Origin: Roseovarius albus
GTDB lineage: Bacteria > Pseudomonadota > Alphaproteobacteria > Rhodobacterales > Rhodobacteraceae
Direction: 5' to 3'
DNA: 64,000 nt
Assembly: GCF_900172335.1 (NCBI RefSeq)
Contig: NZ_FWFX01000004.1
Location: 1 to 64,000 of the forward strand
In this document: in pieces, positions 47,465-56,329 of the stretch
Numbering within the stretch: position 1 is the stretch's first letter
How the letters are laid out: the number at the start of each line of letters is the position of its first letter
The notes under the pieces: model-generated
Seen by the model: the letters and a program-made list of their open reading frames with translations, nothing else
Told to the model about the DNA's origin: nothing
The model's database searches: none
Program-made: the position numbers and the translations under genes

Positions 47465-48394
47465 TCAGCGATTTGTTCCAGAAATTTGTTGTGCCAATTC
47501 AGCAATATGCTCGGTTGAAGAACCGCAACAGCCACCAAGGCATTTAATCCCCAAGTGTTGGTGAAGGGCAAAGACATTTTTACCGAATTCAACTGGGGCT
47601 TCAGTATCAATTTCATCTAGCCCGTCCAGCTCTTCGGGCGTTTTAGCCGAAGTATTCGCATCAATTCCTAGGATGCGTTCTGCTACGGAGGGGTTGCAAT
47701 CATGAATATTAGCATAAACTGCGGAAAATACTGAGGTATGGACACAATTGATTGCGTAGTGTGTCGGAGGCGCTATCGATTCATTGTCGATGACATCTAT
47801 GGCTTCATCCAAGGAAGTCCCGTCCAGAATATTGCCATCGCGACGTATTACAAAACTGAGCAGGTATGGTAGGCCCGTACCGACCATTGCCTGCGCAATT
47901 CCTTTCGCTTCTTCAAAACTCGGCAATGTTTGCGCCTTCAAAAAATCGACACCGGCTTCCGCCAGATCTTCGATTTGAGGCCTGTGAATTTCAACGGCAT
48001 TGGCTCTATCTGGAGCTTCTTCTGAAATATAGCCGTCACCAAAGGGCCCCATCACGCCTGAAATTAGTATTGGCGAGGCATCAGGGCCATAACTTTGACG
48101 TATGCATTTGATGAATTCGACGGCATCGGTATTAACAGACTCTCCCCGATATTGGGATCGGTTGATGCGCACATTTCCAGCACGCCACGTCGGTGTCCCT
48201 GCGATCATGGGAATCCCGTATTCTTGGCCAATGTCCAAATACTCACGATGAGTATCGGCGAGCACTTCTCGACCAATTTCATTATAGAGCATTCCTGCGT
48301 GAGCAATCTCAGGGTCAAAAGCCGAATTTGCAGAACGGCGTAGTCGTTCGTACATTGAACCTTGGCCAAGAACGACGTGAAAATCATCAAACAT
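47465..48394 (-). CDS. Homocysteine S-methyltransferase family protein, copy 2
   Basis: A 309-residue paralogue of the 46.0-kb gene. Zn cysteines are in YAINCVHTSVF and LGGCCGSSTEH; conserved core ISGVMGPFGDGYI aligns with copy 1 INGAVGPAGDGYT. The N-terminus differs (MFDDFHVVLGQGSMYERL). The ATG at 48394 has no strong ribosome site. Its 170-bp upstream region is similar to that of copy 1, which shows the whole unit was duplicated. Confidence 0.83.
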   Translation of the reverse strand: MFDDFHVVLGQGSMYERLRRSANSAFDPEIAHAGMLYNEIGREVLADTHREYLDIGQEYGIPMIAGTPTWRAGNVRINRSQYRGESVNTDAVEFIKCIRQSYGPDASPILISGVMGPFGDGYISEEAPDRANAVEIHRPQIEDLAEAGVDFLKAQTLPSFEEAKGIAQAMVGTGLPYLLSFVIRRDGNILDGTSLDEAIDVIDNESIAPPTHYAINCVHTSVFSAVYANIHDCNPSVAERILGIDANTSAKTPEELDGLDEIDTEAPVEFGKNVFALHQHLGIKCLGGCCGSSTEHIAELAQQISGTNR

Positions 48395-48569
48395 TTTATT
48401 TTGCTGCTTTCATTTCAAAATCTAATTGTGCTCATCCTGCCAAGACGCACTCTTGTGATTTTCAGATCATAATCGATCTGTTCGAAGTGACGTGACAAGT
48501 ATGTGCTGCCTGGTTTTTGACAGTCATCACTCCGTGTTGCTTGGAGGTAATGTGGAAATTACGTGGAGA

Positions 48570-50123
48570 CTAAGCCTTGCTACTTTCTTCATGCTCATCA
48601 GGAACAAATGTGCCGAGCATCAACTCGGCGATTTTGTAAAAGTCCCGACGATCCGCGAAAGGATAAGCCTTGTCAAGGAAAGCTGCGTTGAGCTCCGGGC
48701 GCGCTGTAATAGCCTCCTCGAGAGCCCTTGTTGCTCGTTCAGTGTTCCCAAGGGCATTTAATGCTGCGGCCTCAGCCGCCTTAGCCCAGTGAGGCGCGTT
48801 GGGCATGCGTTGTGATTTTTGAGCCCAGGATAACGCGATCTCGGGACGATTCATGATCAAATTTGAAAAACACAGCATAACACAAACCGACCAACCTTGA
48901 GGGTCGCGTGGGCTCAATTCCAGAACAGTTTCGAAGTGCTCAATTGCTGCGTGTGCCCTGCCACTGAGCGACAGCGCATAGCCCCGGCCAAAATGCCCGT
49001 ATGCATGATTTGGATTCAGTTCGACAGCTTCATCATATGCCGCAATAGCTTCTTCATATTCGCCGCGGGCAATGTGAGATCTTCCTAAAGCGATGTAGGA
49101 AAATGCATCCCGGGGGTCGAGATGCACCGATTGGCGTGCAACATCTAACGCCCAGTCTAGCGCTTCATCCCCAAGGACATCCTCCTTATATGCATGGCAC
49201 AACGCATACGCCAATCCAGCATGGGCTTGGGCATAACCCGGATCGCTTTGACAGGCTTCCTCCAAAACTTTGATCGCTTGTTCATGCAATCCGCTTTTTT
49301 GCTGCCAGAGAAGCCAAAGCCCTTTCTGAGTGCTTTCCCAAGTTGACAAATCAGTTTCTTGTTTGTTGCGAACGCGATCTCTCTCCGCAGAAAGCAATTC
49401 GGGTTCGATCGCAGCAACGATTTTGTCAAGTATTGGATCGAGGTTTTGGAGTGATCTTTGCGCCAGAGTCCAACGCTCACTCCAAATTTGCATCTGCTCG
49501 GCGGCGTCAACGATAGAAACACGCAACTTCCATTCATGACCCTGCATACGTAGGCTGCCTTGAATGACATAGTCCGCCGATAACTCTGTGGCCGCATCAG
49601 AAAGAGCTGAGCCATGGAGATCCCGCAGTCCGAATGAAGTAAGACGAGAAATGACACGCAGCTCTCGGAAGCGGGATAGGCCAGTGATCACGTCGTCACT
49701 GATGCCATCTACCAACCAGTTCATCGAACTATCGGGTGAATTCTGCACAAAGGGTAGCACCAAAATTGTAGGATGGGCCGGGCCCCGCATTTTTTCGGCA
49801 ACGTGAGCGTCATTCAAAGTTTCAAAGTCAGCAACAAAACGGTATCCGATACCGCGAGAGGTTCGTATGATGCTTTGCGCCACTCCATCGTCTCCAACAG
49901 CAGATCTAGCTGCTTTGACTCGACTGGTGATAGCTGTGTCGGACACGATACGTCCTGACCAAACCTGCTCAATCAGATCATCTTTGCTAACAATCTTATC
50001 CTTGCCCTCAATTAAGGCAACGATCACATCGAAGACTTGTGGTTCAAGTTCGATCTCTTCTCCATTCCGAAGAAGAACGCGAGTGCCCGTGTCGATTTCA
50101 CAATTTCCGAACCGACCCTTCAT
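48570..50123 (-). CDS. CadC-like winged-helix/TPR transcriptional regulator
   Basis: A 517-residue protein. Residues 1-100 are an OmpR/CadC-type winged helix (LEPQVFDVIVALIEGKDKIVSKDDLIEQVW, SRVKAARSAVGDDG, RTSRGIGYRF). Residues 115-220 resemble the TolB-like domain of such regulators (ILVLPFVQNSPD, YVIQGSLRMQG). TPR repeats follow (AIAAYDEAVELNPNHAYGHFGRGYAL). There is no transmembrane helix. It is upstream of the copy 2 methyltransferase on the same strand with 175 bp between, and probably controls that locus. Confidence 0.85.
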   Translation of the reverse strand: MKGRFGNCEIDTGTRVLLRNGEEIELEPQVFDVIVALIEGKDKIVSKDDLIEQVWSGRIVSDTAITSRVKAARSAVGDDGVAQSIIRTSRGIGYRFVADFETLNDAHVAEKMRGPAHPTILVLPFVQNSPDSSMNWLVDGISDDVITGLSRFRELRVISRLTSFGLRDLHGSALSDAATELSADYVIQGSLRMQGHEWKLRVSIVDAAEQMQIWSERWTLAQRSLQNLDPILDKIVAAIEPELLSAERDRVRNKQETDLSTWESTQKGLWLLWQQKSGLHEQAIKVLEEACQSDPGYAQAHAGLAYALCHAYKEDVLGDEALDWALDVARQSVHLDPRDAFSYIALGRSHIARGEYEEAIAAYDEAVELNPNHAYGHFGRGYALSLSGRAHAAIEHFETVLELSPRDPQGWSVCVMLCFSNLIMNRPEIALSWAQKSQRMPNAPHWAKAAEAAALNALGNTERATRALEEAITARPELNAAFLDKAYPFADRRDFYKIAELMLGTFVPDEHEESSKA

Positions 50124-50195
50124 TTAATTGAACCGAACATTTGCTTTTTTAAGGTCATTGCCGATTTCTCAATTGATCCCACCTCACTAACTTGT

Positions 50196-50365
50196 TTTTG
50201 CAGCGCCGTGTTCGAGAATATTGTTCTGCCAATTCAGAAATATGCACAGTTGAAGAACCACAACAACCGCCAAGGTAGTTAATTCAGAAGTTTTGATGAA
50301 GGGCAAAGACTTTCTTACCGAAATCGACTGGGACTTTGATGTCAATTTCATTGTAGAGCATATGC
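50196..50365 (-). pseudogene. Remnant of a third homocysteine S-methyltransferase gene
   Basis: The reverse strand reads MLYNEI (matching the copy 2 N-terminal part HAGMLYNEIG), joined in frame to a piece like its C-terminus (VPVDFGKKVFALHQNF, stop, INYLGGCCGSSTVHISELAE). An internal deletion and an in-frame TGA are therefore present. It lies upstream of the CadC-like gene, at the place expected from another duplicate of the unit. Confidence 0.78.
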
Positions 50366-50501
50366 TATGTCAAATACGCGGATAATGCTGGCGCTGACAA
50401 TTTTGCCCCGATGAAAACTGGCAGCCCAAACCGAACATGCGGCACCGACGAATCTGACTTTCGCTGCAGATGCTAGGAGGCTATGGGCCGTCGTCCTCCA
50501 A

Positions 50502-50771
50502 TCATTCCCTTGTTAACTTCTGCCAGCCAAGACCATCACGCCTTCGTTCTTGAATGACCTTTCGCATCTCAACCCACTCCCTTGACCTCATGCCATGCCG
50601 ATAGGCTGGGTTGCTATTGCCAGCGCCATGCCCGCCACCAGCACCGTGCATACGGCAGACCGCCCAGCCTCGCACCGACGGGTTCTTGCAAGGAAGACCC
50701 GTGCGTTTGCACCGTGCCGTGCATCTTGGGGCCTCATGAGCGCTTTGCATGGGGCTGGCGTCACTTTTCAT
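50502..50771 (-). CDS. Small HGGXX-type protein of integrative elements
   Basis: An 89-residue basic protein with Cys/His pairs (PRCTARCKRTGLPCKNPSVRG, AVCRMHGAGGGHGAGN) suited to metal binding, then a positively charged tail. Proteins with CKxxGxPCxxP and CRxHGG motifs recur next to integrases in alphaproteobacteria; their role is not established. ATG 50771 overlaps the upstream gene's end by 11 bp. Confidence 0.68.
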   Translation of the reverse strand: MKSDASPMQSAHEAPRCTARCKRTGLPCKNPSVRGWAVCRMHGAGGGHGAGNSNPAYRHGMRSREWVEMRKVIQERRRDGLGWQKLTRE

Positions 50772-51339
50772 CCTTGCCACTCCCCCGGTCGACGTTTCCG
50801 ACAATCGCCTGGCCACCGTCTTCCACATTGACGTGCTGGACTGTCACGGTCTGCTTGCCGCCGTTTCTGTGCTTTCGCAGGGCCTCCATCTGCGCCACGT
50901 AGGCGCGCGCAAGTTTGGTGTATCCTGAGTAATGCGCCTTCGCCTGTTCGAGCTGATCCGCATTGGCCAGCCACCTTGCAGATCGCACCACCGCAACATG
51001 GGTGGCTGCCATCTGCACAGACAACAGACGCTCAAAGGCATCCCTTGGCTTCATGTCAGCAACAGCCGCGACCATGAACCGCCGCTCGTCATTGGCCGCA
51101 TTTTCATCACTGGCCTCTTCGTACCTCAATACCTTCAGGCAATGCTTGAGAAGATCTTCCGCCAGCTCGGGCATGTCTGTTCCAAAAATCGTTTTGAGCG
51201 CATCCTCGTGCTCCATTAGGGCCAAATGTCCGTCCTTCGGATTGCCCGACATCGAAAGACCAACAGAACTCTCGAGACGATTGGACTTCTCCACGTCCTT
51301 CGTTTTGGCTTTCTTTTGTGCCTTCATCTGTTTTGCCAT
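50761..51339 (-). CDS. Hypothetical element protein
   Basis: A 192-residue, mostly helical protein with a Lys-rich start (AKQMKAQKKAKTKDVEK) and a C-terminal TVTVQHVNVEDGGQAIVGNV strand pair. That ending recurs in proteins of integrated elements. No function is assigned. It overlaps the HGGXX gene and belongs to the same run as the HTH gene. Confidence 0.65.
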   Translation of the reverse strand: MAKQMKAQKKAKTKDVEKSNRLESSVGLSMSGNPKDGHLALMEHEDALKTIFGTDMPELAEDLLKHCLKVLRYEEASDENAANDERRFMVAAVADMKPRDAFERLLSVQMAATHVAVVRSARWLANADQLEQAKAHYSGYTKLARAYVAQMEALRKHRNGGKQTVTVQHVNVEDGGQAIVGNVDRGSGKDEK

Positions 51340-51381
51340 GTGCCTGTATCCTTTCCTCTGCTCTGAAGAGAGTGGTTAGTA

Positions 51382-51900
51382 TTAGTGTTCCGTTTCAGAA
51401 CCGAAGGAGCGCCTTGATTTGGCCCTGACGGGTTCTGAGATGGAACCATGAGCGGGTTTTGGGTTCTCAAATGGAACCACAGAAGACCCTGACGGTTCCA
51501 TTTCAGAACCGCGTTTTGTTTTTTCTGCGCGCCAGGAGCGCCAATCCTGGGTTGGCGTCTCGCGCCCTTTGGCGCGCTGCATCGGCTTTGTGGTCAGTCG
51601 CCATTGGTGAGCGCGACGGTGATACCAGTTGCCTTCCTGCTCCATCGCAAGGAAGCCTTTCTCGACCAATTCCTGATAGGCCCGTTGCGCGCTGGCCTTG
51701 CCTATGCCCAGAAGATCCGCCGCTTCTGCATAAGACAGCGTCAACCGTCCATTGTTGCCGCCGTTGTAGCGACAGTGCAGCTCGAACCACAGGCGCATCG
51801 CAGTGCCAGACAAGGACCGCCAGGCCTCGCTTTTGATCATGGCGTAGGGCACATTCACATATTGCCCGTCTTCAGACCGTTTTCCTTTGCGCCGCCCCAT
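51382..51900 (-). CDS. HTH-domain protein of the island
   Basis: A 172-residue protein. Residues 15-95 form a winged-helix-like domain (VPYAMIKSEAWRSLSGTAMRLWFELH, LTLSYAEAADLLGIGKASAQRAYQELVEKGFLA), then a basic low-complexity tail. This resembles replication- or control-associated HTH proteins of mobile elements. Its start overlaps the upstream gene's stop by one base. Confidence 0.7.
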   Translation of the reverse strand: MGRRKGKRSEDGQYVNVPYAMIKSEAWRSLSGTAMRLWFELHCRYNGGNNGRLTLSYAEAADLLGIGKASAQRAYQELVEKGFLAMEQEGNWYHRRAHQWRLTTKPMQRAKGRETPTQDWRSWRAEKTKRGSEMEPSGSSVVPFENPKPAHGSISEPVRAKSRRSFGSETEH

Positions 51901-52211
51901 TATGATCTCCCGATCTGCGCAGGCAGGCGCTCAAGGCTGGGCCAGTCGGTTGAGCCATCGACGTGAAGGCCCGTCCAGCGCCGGATCAGGGCGTCGCGGG
52001 TGCGACAGTAGGCAAAGCTATCCCATCGCACTCCACCGTGCCTCACACCGGCGCGGCGCTGGATAATCCACTGCAGATGATCCTTGCAGGCAATCACGCG
52101 GTACAAATCTCCGCGCAAGATCACGGAATGATAGCCATCCGCGCTTTCTCGGTGATTAGTACCCTGGGCCAGATCCCATGCACCCGATTGGAGTGGTTTA
52201 AATTCAGTCAT
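51900..52211 (-). CDS. Small hypothetical element protein
   Basis: A 103-residue protein from ATG 52211 (GAGGAG upstream), preferred over a longer frame. It has a compact, Trp- and Arg-rich core (LQWIIQRRAGVRHGGVRWDSFAYCRTRDALIRRW). No family is recognised. It overlaps the small upstream frame by 8 bp, in a tightly packed run. Confidence 0.6.
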   Translation of the reverse strand: MTEFKPLQSGAWDLAQGTNHRESADGYHSVILRGDLYRVIACKDHLQWIIQRRAGVRHGGVRWDSFAYCRTRDALIRRWTGLHVDGSTDWPSLERLPAQIGRS

Positions 52212-52395
52212 TCCTGAGCACTCCTCTTCGTATTCGGATGGGTTCCACCGAGTTGGTGCCGGGGCACAGATAAAAGCGTTTGCGGATTTCAGTTGCGGGC
52301 GTGGGCCGTTTTCTGGCATCAGATGAGATGTCTCGTCTGGCATCCAATGTCAGCGGAAGAACCCCGGCCCCGAAAGTGGAGTTGGGGTTTTTCAT
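52204..52395 (-). CDS. Very small hypothetical element protein
   Basis: A 63-residue basic frame. Its ATG overlaps the stop of the AlpA-like gene (TAATG) and its end overlaps the next start, which argues for real, coupled translation. No domain is recognised, and it could be chance. Confidence 0.45.
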   Translation of the reverse strand: MKNPNSTFGAGVLPLTLDARRDISSDARKRPTPATEIRKRFYLCPGTNSVEPIRIRRGVLRND

Positions 52396-52604
52396 TAGGC
52401 GGCCTCATTGCTGGGATCGATGCGGCGGGCGTTCAGCCAGGCATTCAGATCTGCCCCGTGATAAGCAATGCGCCGTCCAATCCGGATAAAGGCAGGCCCC
52501 ACATTGCGGTGCCGCCATTGCGCAAGTTTTTCCCGGCTGCCCAGAACCTCAAGTTCCGGATCGCCAAGCATATACGTTCGGTTGCTTTCGAAGATATTTG
52601 TCAT
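52395..52604 (-). CDS. AlpA/excisionase-like DNA-binding protein
   Basis: A 69-residue MerR-type winged helix of the AlpA/Xis class: LEVLGSREKLAQWRHRNVGPAFIRIGRRIAYHGADLNAWLNAR. Such proteins direct excision or activate the integrase. Position two genes from the integrase fits this role. Confidence 0.82.
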   Translation of the reverse strand: MTNIFESNRTYMLGDPELEVLGSREKLAQWRHRNVGPAFIRIGRRIAYHGADLNAWLNARRIDPSNEAA

Positions 52605-52726
52605 CTATTGAACCTCGTTGGTTGCTTCGATGACAATTCGATTAAGTAATTGTTGTTTAAATTTCAGCCAATCAAAACTACCAAAAATACAGAGCTATTT
52701 TTGAAGCCAATTCTGAGGTTTTATTT

Positions 52727-53566
52727 CTATTTTTGATTAGAATTTTGACTTAGGGCTCGCGATATGGTGCTGATCGAGTAATTGTTTCCAGTAAGACGCC
52801 GTACGGTTTCCGCAATTTGTTTGTGGGAGCTTTCTCCAATTCCTCGAGGGAACGCCAATTTGATATCAGAAACTGCGCTTTCTTGCTTTCTGGGTCTTCC
52901 TCTGTCCCCGGTTTTCTCTTTGTATTTACGGCGCGCGGCGTGTTTTCTCCAATAATCATCCCAATTATCTTCAACAACTTTTTTCGGTATACACAACGAC
53001 CATCCCTCGAACGGCCTAATCACCTTTGCTACTGACTTTAAAGCGATAGTCTCTGAATATTTTAGTCGATCTACAAGATCGAACATGAACATTGATAGAG
53101 TGTAAGTATCCCGGGTGTAAAATAGAGGGACTTGAATATGTTCGTACTGTAGACCCAGCTCCAGAGATGCCCTCCAATAACTATCGCTTATCTTCAAACC
53201 CTGGGAAACGAAGTCTTCAATTGGTAGATCGAACAATCGCCTTGCGACCATATGACCATCCAAATCATCAGCGAACAGCCGATTTGTTTCATCATTTTGT
53301 AGGAGATCGTGAATCGTAAAGTCGTCAGTACGTGTCTGCCGCAAATCGAACCTCAAAAGCCTGCCATCTGGAGAGCATATATGTGTCTCATCCCCGCAGA
53401 ATGCAAAGAAGCTGACCTCTAACCAATCGCTCGCTGTTACACTCAATGCGTATTTTGGATCGACTGCTTCAAATTCGAGGCCTATTTCAAATGCTGCATT
53501 GAAGCTTGCTTCAGGGATCTGGTCCCTAAGGATCGAAAAAGGCACAAAGCCCGTTGGGCAAAACAT
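52727..53566 (-). CDS. Hypothetical protein coupled to the integrase gene
   Basis: A 279-residue protein whose ATG at 53566 shares a base with the integrase stop (TGATG). The N-terminal 200 residues are unrecognised. The C-terminal part is basic (ARRKYKEKTGDRGRPRKQ) followed by a helix-turn-helix-like SSHKQIAETVRRLTGNNYSISTISRALS, so DNA binding is likely. The lower GC and coupling suggest an element-specific regulator. Confidence 0.65.
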   Translation of the reverse strand: MFCPTGFVPFSILRDQIPEASFNAAFEIGLEFEAVDPKYALSVTASDWLEVSFFAFCGDETHICSPDGRLLRFDLRQTRTDDFTIHDLLQNDETNRLFADDLDGHMVARRLFDLPIEDFVSQGLKISDSYWRASLELGLQYEHIQVPLFYTRDTYTLSMFMFDLVDRLKYSETIALKSVAKVIRPFEGWSLCIPKKVVEDNWDDYWRKHAARRKYKEKTGDRGRPRKQESAVSDIKLAFPRGIGESSHKQIAETVRRLTGNNYSISTISRALSQNSNQK

Positions 53567-54762
53567 CAAGCTTCCTTTCGAAACTGATTTGACGTCATTA
53601 CAATTAGCGTCCCCCAATTCTGCATTAATTCGCGTCGCCGCTCCAGCAAATCCGACCGCGCATAGGCGCGTTCAACTTCCGTTCCAACCTGATGCGCCAG
53701 GGCGGCCTCTGCCAATTCTCGTGGTGCCGTGGCGCATTCCGCCGCCCAATCGCGAAAGCTGCTACGAAAGCCATGCACCGTCACATGCTTGATCCCGATC
53801 CGGCGCAGCAACATGAGCATCGACATATTAGACAACGGCTGATGACGTTTCTGCCCTTCAAACACGTATTCTGATGCCATGGCTTGCAGCGGCTCCAGAA
53901 TAGACAGCATTTCCTCCGTCAGCGGAACGCGATGTTCGACAGCGGTTTTCATCCGCTCGGCCGGGATCGTCCAAAGCTTGGCGTCAAAATCAACTTCGGG
54001 CCATTTCATCTCTAGTACTTCCGAGGTGCGACAGGCCGTCAGGATGGTGAACCGCAGGGCCTTGGCCGCCATCGCCTTGCGCTTGGCCAGACCTGCATAG
54101 AAAGCTGGCACCTCTTGCCATGGCATGGCCTCGTGATGCTGTACCTTGGCGCGCACCGTGGGCAGGACTTTGGTATCGCGGATTTCCGTCACCGGGTTTT
54201 CACCAGAGCGAAACCCTTTTGACTTCGCCACATCCAAAACCACTTTGATGCGCTGCGACAACCGGCGGGCCGTTTCATACTTTTCCGTCCAGATCGGCGA
54301 GAGGCACATCAACACCTCGGGCTGGCCAATGCTATCCACTGGCATGCGCCCAATTTTGGGAAAGGCATAGTCCCTCAGCGTGTTCAGCCATTGCTGCCCA
54401 TGTTTCGCGTTCTTCCATGTGGGCAGGCGTTCAATATGCACCTGTCGGCATAGCTCTTCGAATGTCGGGACTTCTTGGATTGCATTATATCGCGGATTGA
54501 GGCCCGCCTTGGCCATACGCCGATACTCAAGCGCGCGCTCGCGGGCTTGGTTCAGGGTCACCACATCAGCGCCACCTAAACCAAAATCTGTTCGAAGCGG
54601 CGCGCCCTTGCGGTTTTTCTGCCCTTTGACCGTGACACGCACAATCCAGCGCCGTGCACCGGACAGATCGACAACCAGATACAGGCCAGACCCATCCCCA
54701 TGACGCCCCGGTCCAAGATTCTCAACCAGCTTCTTTGTTAGCTTTCCGCTCAGTGCGGCCAT
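53566..54762 (-). CDS. P4-type tyrosine integrase
   Basis: A 398-residue integrase with an N-terminal DUF4102-like arm-binding domain (KLTKKLVENLGPGRHGDGSGLYLVV) and a catalytic domain with Arg245 (TACRTSEV), His330-Arg333 (HGFRSSFRDW), His357 (LAHQVG) and nucleophile Tyr367 (ERAYARSDLLERRR). All residues are intact. It begins 149 bp from the tRNA-Ser 3' end, beside two TGTGGTAT arm repeats, and is the enzyme expected to integrate the 42.4-54.9-kb island. Confidence 0.94.
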   Translation of the reverse strand: MAALSGKLTKKLVENLGPGRHGDGSGLYLVVDLSGARRWIVRVTVKGQKNRKGAPLRTDFGLGGADVVTLNQARERALEYRRMAKAGLNPRYNAIQEVPTFEELCRQVHIERLPTWKNAKHGQQWLNTLRDYAFPKIGRMPVDSIGQPEVLMCLSPIWTEKYETARRLSQRIKVVLDVAKSKGFRSGENPVTEIRDTKVLPTVRAKVQHHEAMPWQEVPAFYAGLAKRKAMAAKALRFTILTACRTSEVLEMKWPEVDFDAKLWTIPAERMKTAVEHRVPLTEEMLSILEPLQAMASEYVFEGQKRHQPLSNMSMLMLLRRIGIKHVTVHGFRSSFRDWAAECATAPRELAEAALAHQVGTEVERAYARSDLLERRRELMQNWGTLIVMTSNQFRKEA

Positions 54763-54764
54763 GC

Positions 54765-54787
54765 ATCATACCACAAATTATACCACT
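54765..54787 (-). repeat. Integrase-proximal arm-type repeats
   Basis: On the reverse strand AGTGGTATAAT and TGTGGTATGAT start 12 bp apart, immediately upstream of the integrase ATG. They match the pair at the distal end (42435-42457). Confidence 0.68.
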
Positions 54788-54911
54788 CAATGCAAGTATA
54801 CGGGTATAATCAGGTGAAATTCAATGAAATCCTCGGGTGGAGAAATCGCCATAAAAATATGGCATTAAAGGCATCTAACTACACCAGATGAAATTGAATG
54901 AAATGTGGTAG

Positions 54912-55001
54912 TGGCGGAGAGACAGGGATTCGAACCCTGGGTGGGCTTGCACCCACAACGGTTTTCGAGACCGCCCCGTTCGACCACTCCGGCACCTCTC
55001 C
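54912..55001 (-). tRNA. tRNA-Ser (anticodon CGA)
   Basis: A 90-nt gene including encoded CCA. Acceptor stem GGAGAGG pairs with the 3' TCTCTCC, discriminator G precedes CCA, the anticodon loop is CTCGAAA, a long variable arm (TGTGGGTGCAAGCCCACC) marks it as class II, and the T arm is GGGTTCGAATCCC. Its last 14 bases form the island attachment core. Confidence 0.96.
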
Positions 55002-55085
55002 GCGGGGGTCTGTGGCGGGCGTTTAATTGCCTTTTTCGGGCGGCACAAGGGGTTTTGCATTGTTTGCCGTCAGAAAGTCATTAGC

Positions 55086-55973
55086 TTGTCGTTCAGATTA
55101 ATTGAGGGGCCAATCGTGATTTTTACAGCGCTGCAACCGAATTCATCCTGGAAAAGCCTGTCCATCTCAGGGCTGGCGACAGCGCTGGTGTTGCACCTGA
55201 CCCCGGCACAGGCGGCCGAGGAGGAAGAGATCGCCCAGTTGATCGAGGTGCTCAAGTTCCATGAAACCGCCGAGATCATGCGCGAAGAGGGTCAGAAATA
55301 CGGCGCCGAGATTGCGGTTGAGATGCTGGGCGGCACAAATCTGGCCAGCTGGCAACAACAGGTCAGCCGGATCTATGACGTCGATAAGATGAACACACTG
55401 GTGGCCGCGCATTTCAAGGCCGAAGTTGGCGATCTGAACCTTGCGCCTGCCGTGGCCTTTTTCACCTCGGATCTGGGGGCCGAGATCACAACGCTGGAAC
55501 TGGCCGCGCGCCGGGCTTTTCTGGACGACGAGATCGAGGATGAAGCGATTGAGCAATACCTTGACCGGAAAGACGACGAAGACGTGCTGATCGGTCAGAT
55601 CGCCACCATCATCGACGACAGCGATCTGATCGAGTTGAACGTCATGGGCGGGCTCAATGCCAATTTCATGTTCTATCGTGGATTGGCAGAAGGCGGCGCG
55701 CTGGACATGAGTGAATCCGACATGCTGGCTGACGTCTGGGCGCAGGAAGAGGGCATTCGCACCGATACTGAAGAATGGATCAACGCCTTTCTGCTGATGT
55801 CTTATGAGCCGCTCGGGCAGGACCAACTGCAGTCCTATATCGAGTTCTACCGCACGGAGACCGGCCAAAAGCTCAACCACGCTATGTTCGCCGCCTTTGA
55901 CCAGATGTATGATGAAATCTCCTATCTTCTGGGCCAAGCCGTGGCTCAGCAGTTGCAGAGCGAGCAGTTGTGA
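55086..55973 (+). CDS. DUF2059-domain secreted protein
   Basis: A 295-residue protein. A signal-like stretch (GLATALVLHLTPAQAAEEEE) precedes two DUF2059-type helical repeats (EIAQLIEVLKFHETAEIMREEG, and later YIEFYRTETGQKLNHAMFAAF). The start is uncertain: ATG 55086 or a GTG near 55116. The last 146 bp (from 55828) recur twice downstream with mostly synonymous changes. Function unknown, probably periplasmic. Confidence 0.78.
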   Translation: MSFRLIEGPIVIFTALQPNSSWKSLSISGLATALVLHLTPAQAAEEEEIAQLIEVLKFHETAEIMREEGQKYGAEIAVEMLGGTNLASWQQQVSRIYDVDKMNTLVAAHFKAEVGDLNLAPAVAFFTSDLGAEITTLELAARRAFLDDEIEDEAIEQYLDRKDDEDVLIGQIATIIDDSDLIELNVMGGLNANFMFYRGLAEGGALDMSESDMLADVWAQEEGIRTDTEEWINAFLLMSYEPLGQDQLQSYIEFYRTETGQKLNHAMFAAFDQMYDEISYLLGQAVAQQLQSEQL

Positions 55974-55975
55974 GA

Positions 55976-56329
55976 ATGAACGGGCAATCCACGTTGATCG
56001 GTGTCTTGCGCTGTATTCGACTAGTTATAGGCATTTTGTTCTGGATTATTTTGCTTGGAAAGTTCGTTTTGAATTGGATCGTTGGCGGAGAAATTGTTTC
56101 GTGGAAAATAGATGGAGAACGTTATTTTCTCATGTTCAAGCAATCTGCTGGCGATTGGATTGAGACGTCATACATTTTTTATGTGTGGAGCGCGGTAACT
56201 TTTCCCTTGATAATTGTGAGTGTTTTAGGATTTGGTTTGATGCAGTATTTGATTAAATCCACTGAGAGAGGATTAGCAAGACGTAGGGTGGGCAATGACT
56301 GCCCACCGCCGCGCGCTCCACACCTGTAA
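55976..56329 (+). CDS. Small two-helix membrane protein with a repeat-derived C-terminus
   Basis: A 117-residue protein with membrane segments LVIGILFWIILLGKFVLNWIV and AVTFPLIIVSVLGFGLMQYLI. Its last 15 residues (RRVGNDCPPPRAPHL) are encoded by the palindromic element at 56283, so the original end was probably replaced. It starts 2 bp after the DUF2059 stop. No family is recognised, and the DNA is AT-richer than the neighbour. Confidence 0.6.
   Translation: MNGQSTLIGVLRCIRLVIGILFWIILLGKFVLNWIVGGEIVSWKIDGERYFLMFKQSAGDWIETSYIFYVWSAVTFPLIIVSVLGFGLMQYLIKSTERGLARRRVGNDCPPPRAPHL

Larger units (their letters stand above)
42362..54925 (-). mobile_element. 12.6-kb genomic island integrated in tRNA-Ser(CGA)
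   Basis: TGGCGGAGAGACAG, the last 14 bases of the tRNA-Ser gene, occurs at 54912-54925 and again in the same orientation at 42362-42375. Arm-type repeats of the TGTGGTAT class lie inside each end (42435-42457 and 54765-54787). A P4-type integrase starts 149 bp from the tRNA 3' end and an AlpA-like factor follows. The cargo runs from a small secreted protein and an RTX protein to a duplicated methyltransferase/regulator locus and small element genes. No conjugation or phage structural genes are seen, so it is a cargo or satellite-type island. Confidence 0.75.
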
